In this document: positions 51,801 through 63,562 of the stretch, piece by piece
Numbering within the stretch: position 1 is the first letter of the stretch
Layout: every line of letters starts with the position of its first letter
Assembly: GCF_963576615.1 (NCBI RefSeq)
Contig: NC_088711.1
Span: 5,642,001 to 5,706,000, forward strand
Source: Watersipora subatra
Lineage: Eukaryota > Bryozoa > Gymnolaemata > Cheilostomatida > Watersiporidae
Reading direction: 5' to 3'
Length of the DNA stretch: 64,000 bases
Translations under genes and position numbers: made by a program
Notes under the pieces: generated by a model
The model's input: only the letters and a program-made list of their open reading frames with translations
Told to the model about the DNA's origin: nothing
The model's database searches: none

Positions 51801-54800
51801 CCGTATGCATTATCAACTGAGGCGCAGAAAGCTCTCGCTTCCTGTTGATAGACTTCCGAGTTGGGATCATTAAGGTCAGCTGTAAAGTTCTTGTTCAAAG
51901 TGACAGTCGCGTTATAGGCAGCTGAAATATAAAGATTTGGGAGTGTTAACTAATAAATATTGCTCCAACTATTAGATGTCACATACCAATCAACTAGTCG
52001 AAAAATTCATACCAGAATGAGCGATACGTTATCAATCTAAACAGATTTAGTGGGTGAGAAAGCAGCGGGATATCATCTGTAACGCAAACCTGTATCTGAC
52101 AATTTACACAATTTTGGTTTTCAATCTTTATTGAGAGGAATTGTAGCGGAGATTATACTTTAATTATAAACTCTAATATCGCTTATATTATAAAACGGAA
52201 ATACTTCTGACAAAAAAGAATATTATCAGGATGCTACTATTGGTGATTAACCAGAATCACCAATGACACCCAGATGTTTGAAAACAAGCAACCTAGTTTA
52301 ACCTAGATGTAGATGGACAGCTTTAATCAATATGAATCTAAGTTTGTCATTTGTCATTCCGGTTATAGCAATAATGTTTTAGGAATGAAAAACACTCTCG
52401 TACTGGATTTCAACTCGCAAAGATTGCAACCACAAGTTTGTAAGCGCTAACACTAACAAGCGCACCTAACCACAAGGCTAAACCATTCTTACCATTCCTA
52501 TCGCTCTTACCATATACTGTATATCCATTTCGCAATTGCACATTTTAAATGTGCCCTTTTTATTATTAATTAATATTCCCATTTGTGTTTGCTAATTTTT
52601 TGACAATCTATAAAAACTCATTGTTTATTATTACCTGTTTTTTTTATTTGTACTTTTCAAATGTGTCGTTTCAATTTTAAATAAGCCACTTCAATCATAT
52701 TTCTTGTTTCGGTATATTGGTGAAAGCAAATGCTTTACACGTGGACAATTGTATTATCTGGATTAGGAATTGCATCTACATTCTCTCTCCTTTTAATTGG
52801 ACAAAGTATCAGACAAAGACAGTCCGATATTTAATGTTTACGTTTGTACCAGTGCCAATTGAAAGGTACCAGAATCGTCCATCAAAACTTTGAACACAAC
52901 GAGCTTTTGCAGTAAAAGTAACCTTTTTATACACACAATTCCATGTATGAATTGTTTATTTTTTTCTTTTGGTGTAGGTCTACTTGAACTGCCCAAAAAC
53001 ACTTGTCTCATGATACGAAGCGCAAAAGTTAAAATGGTAAATGTTGCATATGTTGAACAAAAGTAAGTTTTCTGTGCAAAGACTTTGTTTTTACTTTTGT
53101 TAAGACTTTTACTTAAGACTTTTGTTTTTTATTACCCGGGCAATGCCAAGCATTCATCTACTTCTTTATAAAGTTAGTAGGTAACATAAAGTATTACTTG
53201 TTAACATTGCTGCTACTATAGGACCACAGGCTAATGAACCAACCGATTGCCTCTCGAAAACCAATTTAAACAATAAAATTGCAGATGAAAACTTTTAACA
53301 GAAAATTTAATCCAAGTTTCCTTGGAGAAAAATTCACTTCGCATATTTTAGTTATTATTTATTTTTAACTCTGCACAAATACATTGTACATGCATATTTA
53401 TAACTACATATTAAAATATGCAGACTGTATGTTGAGCAATGATTGAACTCGACCTAATGAAACTATTCTAACGCTTGAAGCAAACATGACATGCTATCAA
53501 ATACTTTCATGGCTTGATTATTGGATCTGAAAGCTGCTGCATTACCGATGATAATTTTTATAAATTTACATAACCAGAACTGATACTCACTTATGACTGT
53601 TATCGGTACATCTGTTGTTGAGTCATAGTTCACCAAAGAAGATGCAGTGTAACCGACATTAGTAGGTCGAGAGTTTGTCTCAGTCAGCGAAACATCTTCT
53701 GCAGTCTGAGTCATACTGAAAGGGAATGAGCTGATTGGATTACTCGTACCTGGTTTACCAGTGCTTGTGAACTGTTCAGAAAAATCTGTGCTCATTATTC
53801 CTGTGGCTTCTTCAGAAGGCTCCTCACTCTGTACATAAGAGATTGTACTGTCATACTCTTCAAATTCTGTTGTTGACAACTCTACAAATGTTGTTTGCTC
53901 TTCAGACAAGCTTGTAGTATATCCTTCGTCATCACCTGTGGTTAAACCAATCGACACTGTTGTTACATCCACAGACACAGTAGTGTCATACTCATCATAT
54001 TCTGTTGTTGACAACTCTACAAATGTTGTTTGCTCCTCAGACAAGCTTGTAGTATATCCTTCATCGTCACCTGTGGTTAAACCAATCGACTCTGTTGTTA
54101 CTTCTTCATACATAGTAGTGTCATACTCATCATAATCTGTTGTTGACAACTCTACAAATGTTGTTTGTTCTTCAGACAAGTGTGTAGTATATCCTTCATC
54201 ATCACCTGTGGTTAAACCAATCGACTCTGTTGTCACTTCTTCAGATAAAGTAGTGTCATACTTATCATAATCTGTTGTTGACAACTCTACAAATGTTGTT
54301 TGTTCTTCAGACAAGTTTGTAGTATATCCTTCATCATCACCTGTGGTTAAACCAATCGACACTGTTGTTACATCTTCAGACAAGGTAGTGTCATACTCAT
54401 CATATTCTGTTGTTGACAACTCTACGAATGTTGTTTGTTCTTCAGACAAGCTTGTAGTATATCCTTCATCGTCACCTGTGGTTAAACCAATCGACTCTGT
54501 TGTTACATCTTCAGACATAGTAGTGTCATACTCATCATATTCTGTTGTTGACAACTCTACAAATGTTGTTTGCTCCTCAGACAAGCTTGTAGTATATCCT
54601 TCGTCATCACCTGTGGTTAAACCAATTGACTCTGTTGTTACTTCTTCAGACATAGTAGTGTCATACTCATCATATTCTGTTGTTGACAACTCTACAAATG
54701 TTGTTTGCTCCTCAGACAAGTTTGTAGTATATCCTTCATCGCCACCTGTGGTTAAACCAATCGACTCTGTAGTTACTTCTTCAGATAAAGTAGTGTCATA

Positions 54801-57800
54801 CTCATCATAATCTGTTGTTGACAACTCTACAAATGTTGTTTGTTCTTCAGACAACTGTGTAGTATATCCTTCATCATCACCTGTGGTTAAACCGATCGAC
54901 TCTGTTGTCACTTCTTCAGACAAGGTAGTTTCATACTCTTCATATTCTGTTGTTGACAACTCTACGAATGTTGTTTGTTCTTCAGACAAGCTTGTAGTAT
55001 ATCCTTCATCGTCACCTGTGGTTAAACCAATCGACTCTGTTGTTACATCTTCAGACATAGTAGTGTCATACTCATCATATTCTGTTGTTGACAACTCTAC
55101 AAATGTTGTTTGTTCTTCAGACAAGCTTGTAGTATATCCTTCATCATCACCTGTGGTTAAGCCAATCGACTCTGTTGTTACATCTTCAGACATAGTTGTG
55201 TTATACTCATCATATTCTGTTGTTGAAAACTCTACAAATGTTGTTTGCTCCTCAGACAAGTTTGTAGTATATCCTTCATCATCACCTGTGGTTAAACCAA
55301 TTGACTCTGCTGTTACTTCTTCAGACAAGGTAGTGTCATACTCATCATATTCTGTTGTTGACAACTCTACAATTGTTGTTTGTTCTTCAGACAAGCTTGT
55401 AGTATATCCTTCATCGTCACCTGTGGTTAAACCAATCGACTCTGTAGTTACTTCTTCAGATAATGTAGTGTCATACTCTTCATATTCTGTTGTTGACAAC
55501 TCTACAAATGTTGTTTGTTCTTCAGACAAGCTTGTAGTATATCCTTCATCATCACCTGTGGTTAAACCAATTGACTCTGTTGTTACTTCTTCAGACAAGG
55601 TAGTTTCATACTCATCATATTCTGTTGTTGACAACTCTACAAATGTTGTTTGCTTCTCAGACAAGCTTGTAGTATATCCTTCATCGCCACCTGTGGTTAA
55701 ACCAATCGACTCTGTAGTTACTTCTTCAGATAAAGTAGTGTCATACTCATCATAATCTGTTGTTGACAACTCTACAAATGTTGTTTGTTCTTCAGACAAC
55801 TGTGTAGTATATCCTTCATCATCACCTGTGGTTAAACCGATCGACTCTGTTGTCACTTCTTCAGACAAGGTAGTTTCATACTCTTCATATTCTGTTGTTG
55901 ACAACTCTTCGAATGTTGTTTGTTCTTCAGACAAGCTTGTAGTATATCCTTCATCGTCACCTGTGGTTAAACCAATCGACTCTGTTGTTACATCTTCAGA
56001 CATAGTAGTGTCATACTCATCATATTCTGTTGTTGACAACTCTACAAATGTTGTTTGTTCTTCAGACAAGTTTGTAGTATATCCTTCATCATCACCTGTG
56101 GTTAAACCAATCGACTCTGTTGTTACATCTTCAGACATAGTTGTGTTATACTCATCATATTCTGTTGTTGAAAACTCTACAAATGTTGTTTGCTCCTCAG
56201 ACAAGCTTGTAGTATATCCTTCATCATCACCTGTGGTTAAACCAATTGACTCTGCTGTTACTTCTTCAGACAAGGTAGTGTCATACTCATCATATTCTGT
56301 TGTTGACAACTCTACAATTGTTGTTTGTTTTTCAGACAAGCTTGTAGTATATCCTTCATCGTCACCTGTGGTTAAACCAATCGACTCTGTAGTTACTTCT
56401 TCAGATAATGTAGTGTCATACTCTTCATATTCTGTTGTTGACAACTCTACAAATGTTGTTTGTTCTTCAGACAAGCTTGTAGTATATCCTTCATCGTCAC
56501 CTGTGGTTAAACCAATCGACTCTGTTGTTACTTTTTCAGACAAGGTAGTTTCATACTCATCATATTCTGTTGTTGACAACTCTACAACTGTTGTTTGTTC
56601 TTCAGACAAGCTTGTAGTATATCCTTCGTCATCACCCGTGGTTAAACCAATTGACTCTGTTGTTACTTCTTCAGACAAGGTAGTTTCATACTCATCATAT
56701 TCTGTTGTTGACAACTCTACAAATGTTGTTTGTTCTTCAGACAAGCTTGTAGTATATCCTTCATCATCACCTGTGGTTAAACCAATCGACACTGTTGTTA
56801 CTTCTTCAGACAAGGTAGTTTCATACTCTTCATATTCTGTTGTTGACAACTCTACAAATGTTGTTTGCTCTTCAGACAAGCTTGTAGTATATCCTTCGTC
56901 ATCACCTGTGGTTAAACCAATCGACTCTGTAGTTACTTCTTCAGATAAAGTAGTGTCATACTCATCATAATCTGTTGTTGACAACTCTACAAATGTTGTT
57001 TGTTCTTCAGACAACTGTGTAGTATATCCTTCATCATCACCTGTGGTTAAACCGATCGACTCTGTTGTCACTTCTTCAGACAAGGTAGTTTCATACTCTT
57101 CATATTCTGTTGTTGACAACTCTACGAATGTTGTTTGTTCTTCAGACAAGCTTGTAGTATATCCTTCATCGTCACCTGTGGTTAAACCAATCGACTCTGT
57201 TGTTACATCTTCAGACATAGTAGTGTCATACTCATCATATTCTGTTGTTGACAACTCTACAAATGTTGTTTGTTCTTCAGACAAGCTTGTAGTATATCCT
57301 TCATCATCACTTGTGGTTAAACCAATCGACTCTGTTGTTACATCTTCAGACATAGTTGTGTTATACTCATCATATTCTGTTGTTGAAAACTCTACAAATG
57401 TTGTTTGCTCCTCAGACAAGTTTGTAGTATATCCTTCATCATCACCTGTGGTTAAACCAATTGACTCTGCTGTTACTTCTTCAGACAAGGTAGTGTCATA
57501 CTCATCATATTCTGTTGTTGACAACTCTACAATTGTTGTTTGTTCTTCAGACAAGCTTGTAGTATATCCTTCATCGTCACCTGTGGTTAAACCAATCGAC
57601 TCTGTAGTTACTTCTTCAGATAATGTAGTGTCATACTCTTCATATTCTGTTGTTGACAACTCTACAAATGTTGTTTGTTCTTCAGACAAGCTTGTAGTGT
57701 ATCCTTCATCGTCACCTGTGGTTAAACCAATCGACTCTGTTGTTACTTTTTCAGACAAGGTAGTTTCATACTCATCATATTCTGTTGTTGACAACTCTAC

Positions 57801-60800
57801 AAATGTTGTTTGCTCTTCAGACAAGCTTGTAGTATATCCTTCGTCATCACCTGTGGTTAAACCAATCGACACTGTTGTTACTTCTTCAGACAAGGTAGTT
57901 TCATACTCTTCATATTCTGTTGTTGACAACTCTACAAATGTTGTTTGTTCTTCAGACAAGCTTGTAGTATATCCTTCATCATCACCTGTGGTTAAACCAA
58001 TCGACACTGTTGTTACTTCTTCAGACAAGGTAGTTTCATACTCATCATATTCTGTTGTTGACAACTCTACAAATGTTGTTTGCTCTTCAGACAAGCTTGT
58101 AGTATATCCTTCGTCATCACCTGTGGTTAAACCAATCGACTCTGTAGTTACTTCTTCAGATAAAGTAGTGTCATACTCATCATAATCTGTTGTTGACAAC
58201 TCTACAAATGTTGTTTGTTCTTCAGACAGCTGTGTAGTATATCCTTCATCATCACCTGTGGTTAAACCAATCGACTCTGTTGTTACTTCTTCAGACAAGG
58301 TAGTTTCATACTCATCATTTTCTGTTGTTGACAACTCTACAACTGTTGTTTGTTCTTCAGACAAGCTTGTAGTATATCCTTCATCATCACCTGTGGTTAA
58401 ACCAATCGACAATGTTGTTACTTCTTCAGACAAGGTAGTTTCATACTCTTCATATTCTGTTGTTGACAACTCTACAAATGTTGTTTGCTCTTCAGACAAG
58501 CTTGTAGTATATCCTTCGTCATCACCTGTGGTTAAACCAATCGACACTGTTGTTACATCTTCAGACATAGTAGTGTCATACTCATCATATTCTGTTGTTG
58601 ACAACTCTACAATTGTTGTTTGTTCTTCAGACAAGCTTGTAGTATATCCTTCATCATCACCTGTGGTTAAACCAATTGACTCTGTTGTTACTTCTTCAGA
58701 CAATGTAGTTTCATACTCATCATATTCTGTTGTTGACAACTCTACAAATGTTGTTTGCTCTTCAGACAAGCTTGTAGTATATCCTTCATCATCACTTGTG
58801 GTTAAACCAATCGACTCTGTAGTTACTTCTTCAGATAAAGTAGTGTCATACTCATCATAATCTGTTGTTGACAACTCTACAAATGTTGTTTGTTTTTCAG
58901 ACAACTGTGTAGTATATCCTTCATCATCACCTGTGGTTAAACCAATCGTCTCTGTTGTCACTTCTTCAGATAAAGTAGTGTCATACTTATCATATTCTGT
59001 TGTTGACAACTCTACAAATGTTGTTTGTTCTTCAGACAAGCTTGTAGTATATCCTTCATCATCACCTGTGGTTAAATCAATCGACTCTGTTGTTACATCT
59101 TCAGACATAGTAGTGTCATACTCATCATATTCTGTTGTTGACAACTCTACAAATGATGTTTGCTCCTCAGACAAGCTTGTAGTATATCCTTCGTCATCAC
59201 CTGTGGTTAAACCAATTGACTCTGTTGTTACTTCTTCAGACATAGTAGTGTCATACTCATCATATTCTGTTGTTGAGAACTCTACAAATGTTGTTTGCTC
59301 CTCAGACAAGCTTGTAGTATATCCTTCATCGTCACCTGTGGTTAAACCAATCGACTCTGTAGTCACTTCTTCAGATAAAGTAGTGTCATACTCATCATAT
59401 TCTGTTGTTGACAACTCTACAATTGTTGTTTGTTCTTCAGACAAGCTTGTAGTATATCCTTCGTCATCACCTGTGGTTAAACCAATCGAAACTGTTGTTA
59501 CTTCTTCAGATAATGTAGTGTCATACTCATCATATTCTGTTGTTGACAATTCAACTTCTGTCGTCAGTTCTTTAGACACACTTGTTAAGTACCCTTCATT
59601 TGTAGTTAGATCATTCAATATTGTTGTTGCTTCTTCAGACAAGGTAGTTTCATACTCATCATTTTCTGTTGTTGACAATTGAACTTCTGTCGTTAGTTTT
59701 TCAGACAAATGTGTAGTATATCTTTCATCACCAGTGGTTAAATCATGAAACTCTGTTGTCACTTCAAATTCTGTTGTCTCTTCAGAAAATGTGGAGTAAT
59801 GATCCTCAAATTCTGTTGACGATAGTTTTGCATTTGTTGTCGGCACTTCAGGAATATCCGTGGTGTATCCTTTATGTTCTGTGGTGAGCTTATTCAGCCT
59901 TGTTGTGACACGTTCTTCAGATGTTGTACTCTGTATTTCCATATATGCGGTTGAACTTTCAGGTAGGCCTGTACTGTATGTCTCCTCGTCTGTGGTCAAA
60001 TTATTAAATTCTGATGTCATTTCATGAGGAGTTGTGACATAATTCGTGAACAGCGTCGTTGAAGATCTCGGAAGAGTTGGTGATTCAGCTGAAGTTTCAG
60101 TGCTACGCAGTTCAAGCTCTGTTGTCTTATCATTTAGCTCTGAAGTCACTCCAATAGAACTTGTGACAAGCTTTTGAGTAGTTGTTTGAGAGTATTCAAC
60201 CTCTATCGTTGAATCATCAGAAACGCTAGGATTGGCTGGTTCGGCTTCTGTGGTGTAATTTGCTAATATAGTACTGGACTGTTCATCAGGACTACTGTAG
60301 GCTGATACATCTTTTGTTGTAGGGGCCAAATCTTCTGTTGTAGATAACTTAGAAAAAAGAATATCTTCTGTAGATGTCATGCGTCTTTGTGTTGAGCTAT
60401 AGACACTTGCCTTAGTGCTTCCAGAAGTAGTTGTATAGCCTGTGATAGTAATATCAAACTTTGTATTTATACTACCAGCATCTGTGGTAATCATACTATT
60501 AGTTTTGTTAGTTAATAAATCAGTCATGGTAGTGGTATGCTCCACAGCCATGGTTGACTGATCTAATGTAGAGGTGTGAATCTGTGCTGTAGTATTTGGG
60601 TCAGTTGCTGATGTTGTTAATCTTGTTGTTGAGGATGTGTTGGTAGCTGTTAATGTTGTTGATGTCGTTGTAGTTGTAGTTGAGTCATCCTGAGTTATTA
60701 TAGTGTGATACTGCTGAATTATCTCATTATCAACTATCACTACAAATACAACAACATTAGAGTTCAATGACGTTTTGTAACAATCATAAATATTTTGTGG

Positions 60801-61581
60801 TTAGATCAATAAAAGAATGATTTGTTTTTTACAATAAGCAAATAAAAGGAAATAATAATGTTACACACTGTCAACAGCAACAACTTTGTAAAGAGTTCTG
60901 CAGTTTTTTATTTAAACTAATTTGCATCAAAAGTACCTCTTTGTGCAAATGTATGTCAATTTCATCATTAAGACTACATACAATAATGTACTTACCTCCC
61001 ACATCTATTGTATTAACAATAACATTGTTCATATTGTTTTCTAAGCCCACGACCAAAATCACTGTGATGTCTTGTAGATTTGTACTCATCTGAGTGTCAT
61101 TTTGAGCTGGATCAGTAGCAGCGGGTAGTTGAAAGACAATGACAAAAAAGACTATCACAGAACCATTCCTAAAAGATACAGGCTAGAATTAGTAATAAAC
61201 CAGCATATGAATGAAGAGCCTAATTCGAAGAACAGATCATCTTACTTGGAGTTGAGTTAAGTGCTTTAATTATTATGGTTTAGCTAGTCCAGTTATGCTA
61301 CGCATACCTTCTCATCCTTGCTTTACCTCAAACAATGCACACATTTCCTATTTAAAAAAATAAATATAGTACACTTACACCTGTAAGTAAAATAGCCACA
61401 ATGACTTACTCAAAGCCAGTCACAGTACAGCCAACATATTCATCTGAGAGATTTGAATTTTGGTAAATTTCATCAATGGAAGAGATAAAATTTGATGCTT
61501 GTGCCTGGTAAGCAGCAGATGTAGGGTCTAGCAGGTCAACCGTGAAAGTGGTATTCAGAGAAACGCTGCCATTATACCCCG
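42683..61581 (-). CDS. Giant SEA-domain Thr-rich mucin-like protein (partial)
   Basis: Eight intact exons, transcribed leftwards: 61581-61410, 61168-60996, 60739-53591, 51921-51750, 49758-49580, 47573-44190, 43449-43278, 42861-42683. They form cassettes of exon B + exon A (a SEA domain split at the GFE|GSV region) and exon C (long Thr-rich repeat domain). Every B ends two bases into a codon, A ends one base in, and C ends one base in, so all joins are in phase. Together they encode about 3860 residues, plus about 56 more if the truncated cassette 3 long exon follows. SEA domains with Thr-rich repeats are typical of mucins and other O-glycosylated extracellular proteins; an extracellular role is inferred. 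No signal peptide or membrane segment was found, so the 5' end is missing and the 3' end uncertain. Several separate genes is the alternative. Confidence 0.75.
43278..43449 (-). CDS. Cassette 3 SEA exon B
   Basis: 172 nt. AYNATVTLNKNFTADVNDPA, then SVDNAY and DEYVGCVVTGFE, the N-terminal half of a SEA domain. Acceptor TTTCAG, donor GTAAGT. Confidence 0.85.
44190..47573 (-). CDS. Cassette 2 Thr-rich repeat exon
   Basis: 3384 nt, 1127 full codons, from EITDIATVLMYYNLV to VPITVI. The centre is built of roughly 44-residue acidic Thr-rich units, many arranged as 88-residue (264-bp) dimers such as TTDVELSTTEHQEFDTT and EEYTTGSPEEQITDAKSSTT. The last 70 residues (TDFSEQFTITGKPG, SETKSRPTNVGYTASS) are almost the same as in cassette 1. 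Donor GTGAGT. Confidence 0.85.
44430..47300 (-). repeat. 44-aa (132-bp) repeats, partly 264-bp dimers
   Basis: About 20 units. The dimeric period is clearest at 45900-46800, where near-identical copies recur every 264 bp. Confidence 0.85.
47637..47706. repeat. 12-bp minisatellite ATATAAGTATGC, about 6 copies
   Basis: Lies in the intron about 65 bp upstream of the cassette 2 long-exon acceptor. Open in frame with the exon, but the conserved acceptor lies between, so it is read as intronic. Confidence 0.9.
47707..49579. other. Intron of SEA/Thr-rich gene
   Basis: AT-rich non-coding sequence; a few degenerate CACCTGCTCTA-like copies near 49400-49480 resemble those at 42.3-42.6 kb. Confidence 0.5.
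49580..49758 (-). CDS. Cassette 2 SEA exon A
   Basis: 179 nt. EEGSVIVLFVVVFEQTAQ, then MNGLLAAITNVLTTDLPNN and LPGSIHIQ. Acceptor TTTGCAG, donor GTGAAT (weaker than the GTGAGT of paralogues). Confidence 0.85.
49896..51293. repeat. 53-bp minisatellite, about 26 copies
   Basis: Unit AAGGTAATATAAATGGAAGA, then GTGGTGAGTCAGAGGTAATA and GTGACAGAGAATG, in the intron inside the cassette 2 SEA domain. A C/T variant (GACAG or GATAG) alternates regularly over the first eight units. Confidence 0.95.
51750..51921 (-). CDS. Cassette 2 SEA exon B
   Basis: 172 nt. AYNATVTLNKNFTADLNDPN, then EVYQQEARAFCASVDNAYGG and DEYVGCIVTGFE. Fits the SEA pattern (F...L.dp.S..Y, then F...V...Y, then V..F..GSV). Confidence 0.87.
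51922..53590. other. Intron of SEA/Thr-rich gene
   Basis: AT-rich, no supported feature. Confidence 0.5.
53591..60739 (-). CDS. Cassette 1 Thr-rich repeat exon (7.1 kb)
   Basis: A single 7149-nt exon with 2382 full codons. Acceptor TTTGTAG and donor GTGAGT; phases match its neighbours. It begins VIVDNEIIQQYHTIITQDD, continues with about 390 residues of non-periodic Thr/Ser-rich sequence, then about 42 copies of a 45-residue unit (core STTEYDEYDTTLSEEVTTES, then LTTGDDEGYTTSLSEEQ). It ends with a conserved 70-residue tail (STDFSEQFTSTGKPGTSNP ... VPITVI). The composition is dominated by Thr, Glu, Asp, Ser and Tyr, with few prolines. Dense Thr suggests O-glycosylation; acidic-flanked Tyr suggests possible sulfation. 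Both are inferences. Confidence 0.88.
53860..59560 (-). repeat. 135-bp coding minisatellite, about 42 copies
   Basis: Marker bases recur every 135 bp from 53940 to 59475, exactly 41 periods. Multi-unit blocks of 7 and 9 units are themselves repeated (see findings). Confidence 0.96.
60996..61168 (-). CDS. Cassette 1 SEA exon A
   Basis: 173 nt. ENGSVIVFFVIVFQLPA, then LQDITVILVVGLENNMNN and VIVNTIDVG. More diverged than the other A exons and two codons shorter. Donor GTAAGT. Confidence 0.82.
61410..61581 (-). CDS. Cassette 1 SEA exon B
   Basis: 172 nt. GYNGSVSLNTTFTVDLLDPT, then ASNFISSIDEIYQNS and DEYVGCTVTGFE. Its start phase demands an upstream exon ending one base into a codon; none was found up to 64000. 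Confidence 0.83.
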
Positions 61582-62229
61582 CTGAAAACAGATGGAAGTA
61601 TTAGCTCAGTTGTTGCCAAATGAGTTGATAAGGACTAGGTAATTGATAGAATATTGACAACATAATCAATTATGAATAATCCGAATGTGAAAAGTTCAGA
61701 TGAAGAATGTGAAAGTAGTGACAGCAGATGGTCTGTGTTTTCCTCTAATCTCACAAAACAGCCTAATTTTGTCAGCGGTTCACTGTATTTTCCCAGCCAA
61801 CTCAACAACTCTGTTGACTTGAAGCTAGCCAGTGTTTTTTAGATACGTACTCACCCTAACAATCACCACATAACACATAACGGGTATCATTCTTAACCAC
61901 TTTCTGTCTAATACATTCTTATTTACAGTAGGACAATACGCACATAGAAGTAGGAAGCCATAGATGAGCTAGTGACCACATACACGCAAGCCTATTGGAA
62001 ACTGACTGGAGTTGAGTCATTCTCATCCTATTTGTATTACTTACTACAGACACATACTATGAACCTCTAACATTTCGCACAGTAATAATATAAATGGTAA
62101 AGTATCATGTGATGCATGCCATATTTGGTTTTTCTAGTGAAAGGCTTTATAACTTCTCTCTTTTTTTCCCTGAACCTCATAGATTAATGTATTACTATGC
62201 AGCCCTACAATGTTTTAAAGTAAATCTAT
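61582..62229. other. Upstream intron or flank, nothing recognised
   Basis: No signal-peptide exon or earlier cassette recognised on the minus strand. Confidence 0.4.
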
Positions 62230-62376
62230 TGCTATACACTGCTAGACAGTACTATATATTACTATACGTTGCTATATATTGTTATACACTGCCATATATT
62301 GCTAAACACTGCTAGACATGGCTATATATTACTGTACGTTGATATACACTGCTACATATTGCTATATATACTGATA
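62230..62376. repeat. Degenerate ATA-rich tandem repeat, left part
   Basis: Irregular units like TGCTATATATTGCTATACAC. The same repeat resumes at 63563 on the other side of the TIR element. Confidence 0.75.
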
Positions 62377-62378
62377 TA

Positions 62379-63560
62379 CCGTAAAACCTCTGATTGAACG
62401 CTATGACACTCTATTTTTCAACCCTTCCTCTGTAGTAGCGGTCAATTAGAGGTGCCGTTCAAATAGATGCTGGCGTTGTATTTTTCAAATGGCTAATCAG
62501 AATTGTGGGAAGATAAATTTAGCCCATCTATGTGCGAAGCGGATGTCGCCTATATTTTTCCCTCTTTTTCCGGTGGAGCAGTACTAAACCTTTTAGATGC
62601 AATAAATCTGCTAACTTACCTCAAACTTTTTAAAGATTTCTTGATAAATATGTATTGAGAAATTGAACAATATTTCTACCAGTTGATATCTATTGCTTGC
62701 AATTAACCTACATGTACAATGATATTATAGCCAGTGTCCTGCTTAGGAATTTGTTGGAGCTTTCAATTTTTATTTCGTTCTAAATTTGAAAACATATTTT
62801 CATATTATATCTATATTAACTAATGTTGCATAAAAATTCATTGCACTCATTGATATGTTTGCTACAGTTTGCAGCCAAAACTAGCTTTTTATGTGCAACT
62901 AGCGGGATGCCCGACGTTGCATGGGTGTTTAAAATCAGCTTATAAACAGTGAGAGATAATTTAGTTGCTTTCCACTTGCCATTAGCCTGGCACATTTTCA
63001 ATGGCTAATTGGAATAAGCTTACTAATAAAAGCCGTGAGAGCAAGCATAAAATTATGTTGGGCCGTAATGGAGAGCAGTAGCGTATTTTAATTTATATAC
63101 CCTATATAGATAAAAGAGGAGTAACGAGTGTCGATCAATTGTAAGATCAGATTCCCGCAATGATGCTATCAAATAATATGCTATAAATCTGTAAATTTAT
63201 AAGTTATATGATGATAATCTATCAAATTTTACAAATATATTTGTGCAGTAAACAAGTGACCAGTAAACAAGTGACGTAAACGAACGATACTTATATTACA
63301 TGCAGAAGCAAAAATTAATGCTTTAAAAAAAAAATTTGCATCGTTTGCTCGGATAGCTGTGTTCTGATTGTTGGTTGGATGGAATGAACATCTTCTGTTT
63401 GTTCAATACCTTCTACAATGTCTTTTGACCTCAATTCTTTTTCACTGCTGAACTAATCAATATTAGCGTCTGAACAATTTTTTGGCAGAGCAAAACTTGT
63501 ACGCGTTGCAAATAGAGATGGCAGTCAAATGGAGGTGGCGTTCAATTAAAGGTTTTACAG
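62379..63560. mobile_element. 1.18-kb TA-flanked TIR element
   Basis: Left end TA|CCGTAAAACCTCTGATTGAA and right end, read inversely, TA|CTGTAAAACCTTTAATTGAA are inverted repeats flanked by TA, typical of Tc1/mariner-type MITEs. It interrupts the ATA-rich tandem repeat. No transposase ORF. Confidence 0.75.
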
Positions 63561-63562
63561 TA

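Noticed and set aside
53463-53590. C-terminal extension of the 7.1-kb exon beyond VPITVI
   Set aside because: The conserved donor ATAA|GTGAGT is shared with cassette 2, and phase to the next SEA exon is correct.
53938-59682. Plus-strand ORFs of 155-380 residues antisense to the 135-bp repeats
   Set aside because: They are shadows of the repeated codons on the opposite strand (a Val/Ser-rich 45-residue mirror), end wherever a unit carries CATAATCT, and lack splice sites or any independent signal.
62890-62925. CTAGCGGGATGCCCGACGTTGC, like the end motif of some dispersed retroposons
   Set aside because: Only one short match within the TIR element; no partner end or tail to support a separate insertion.
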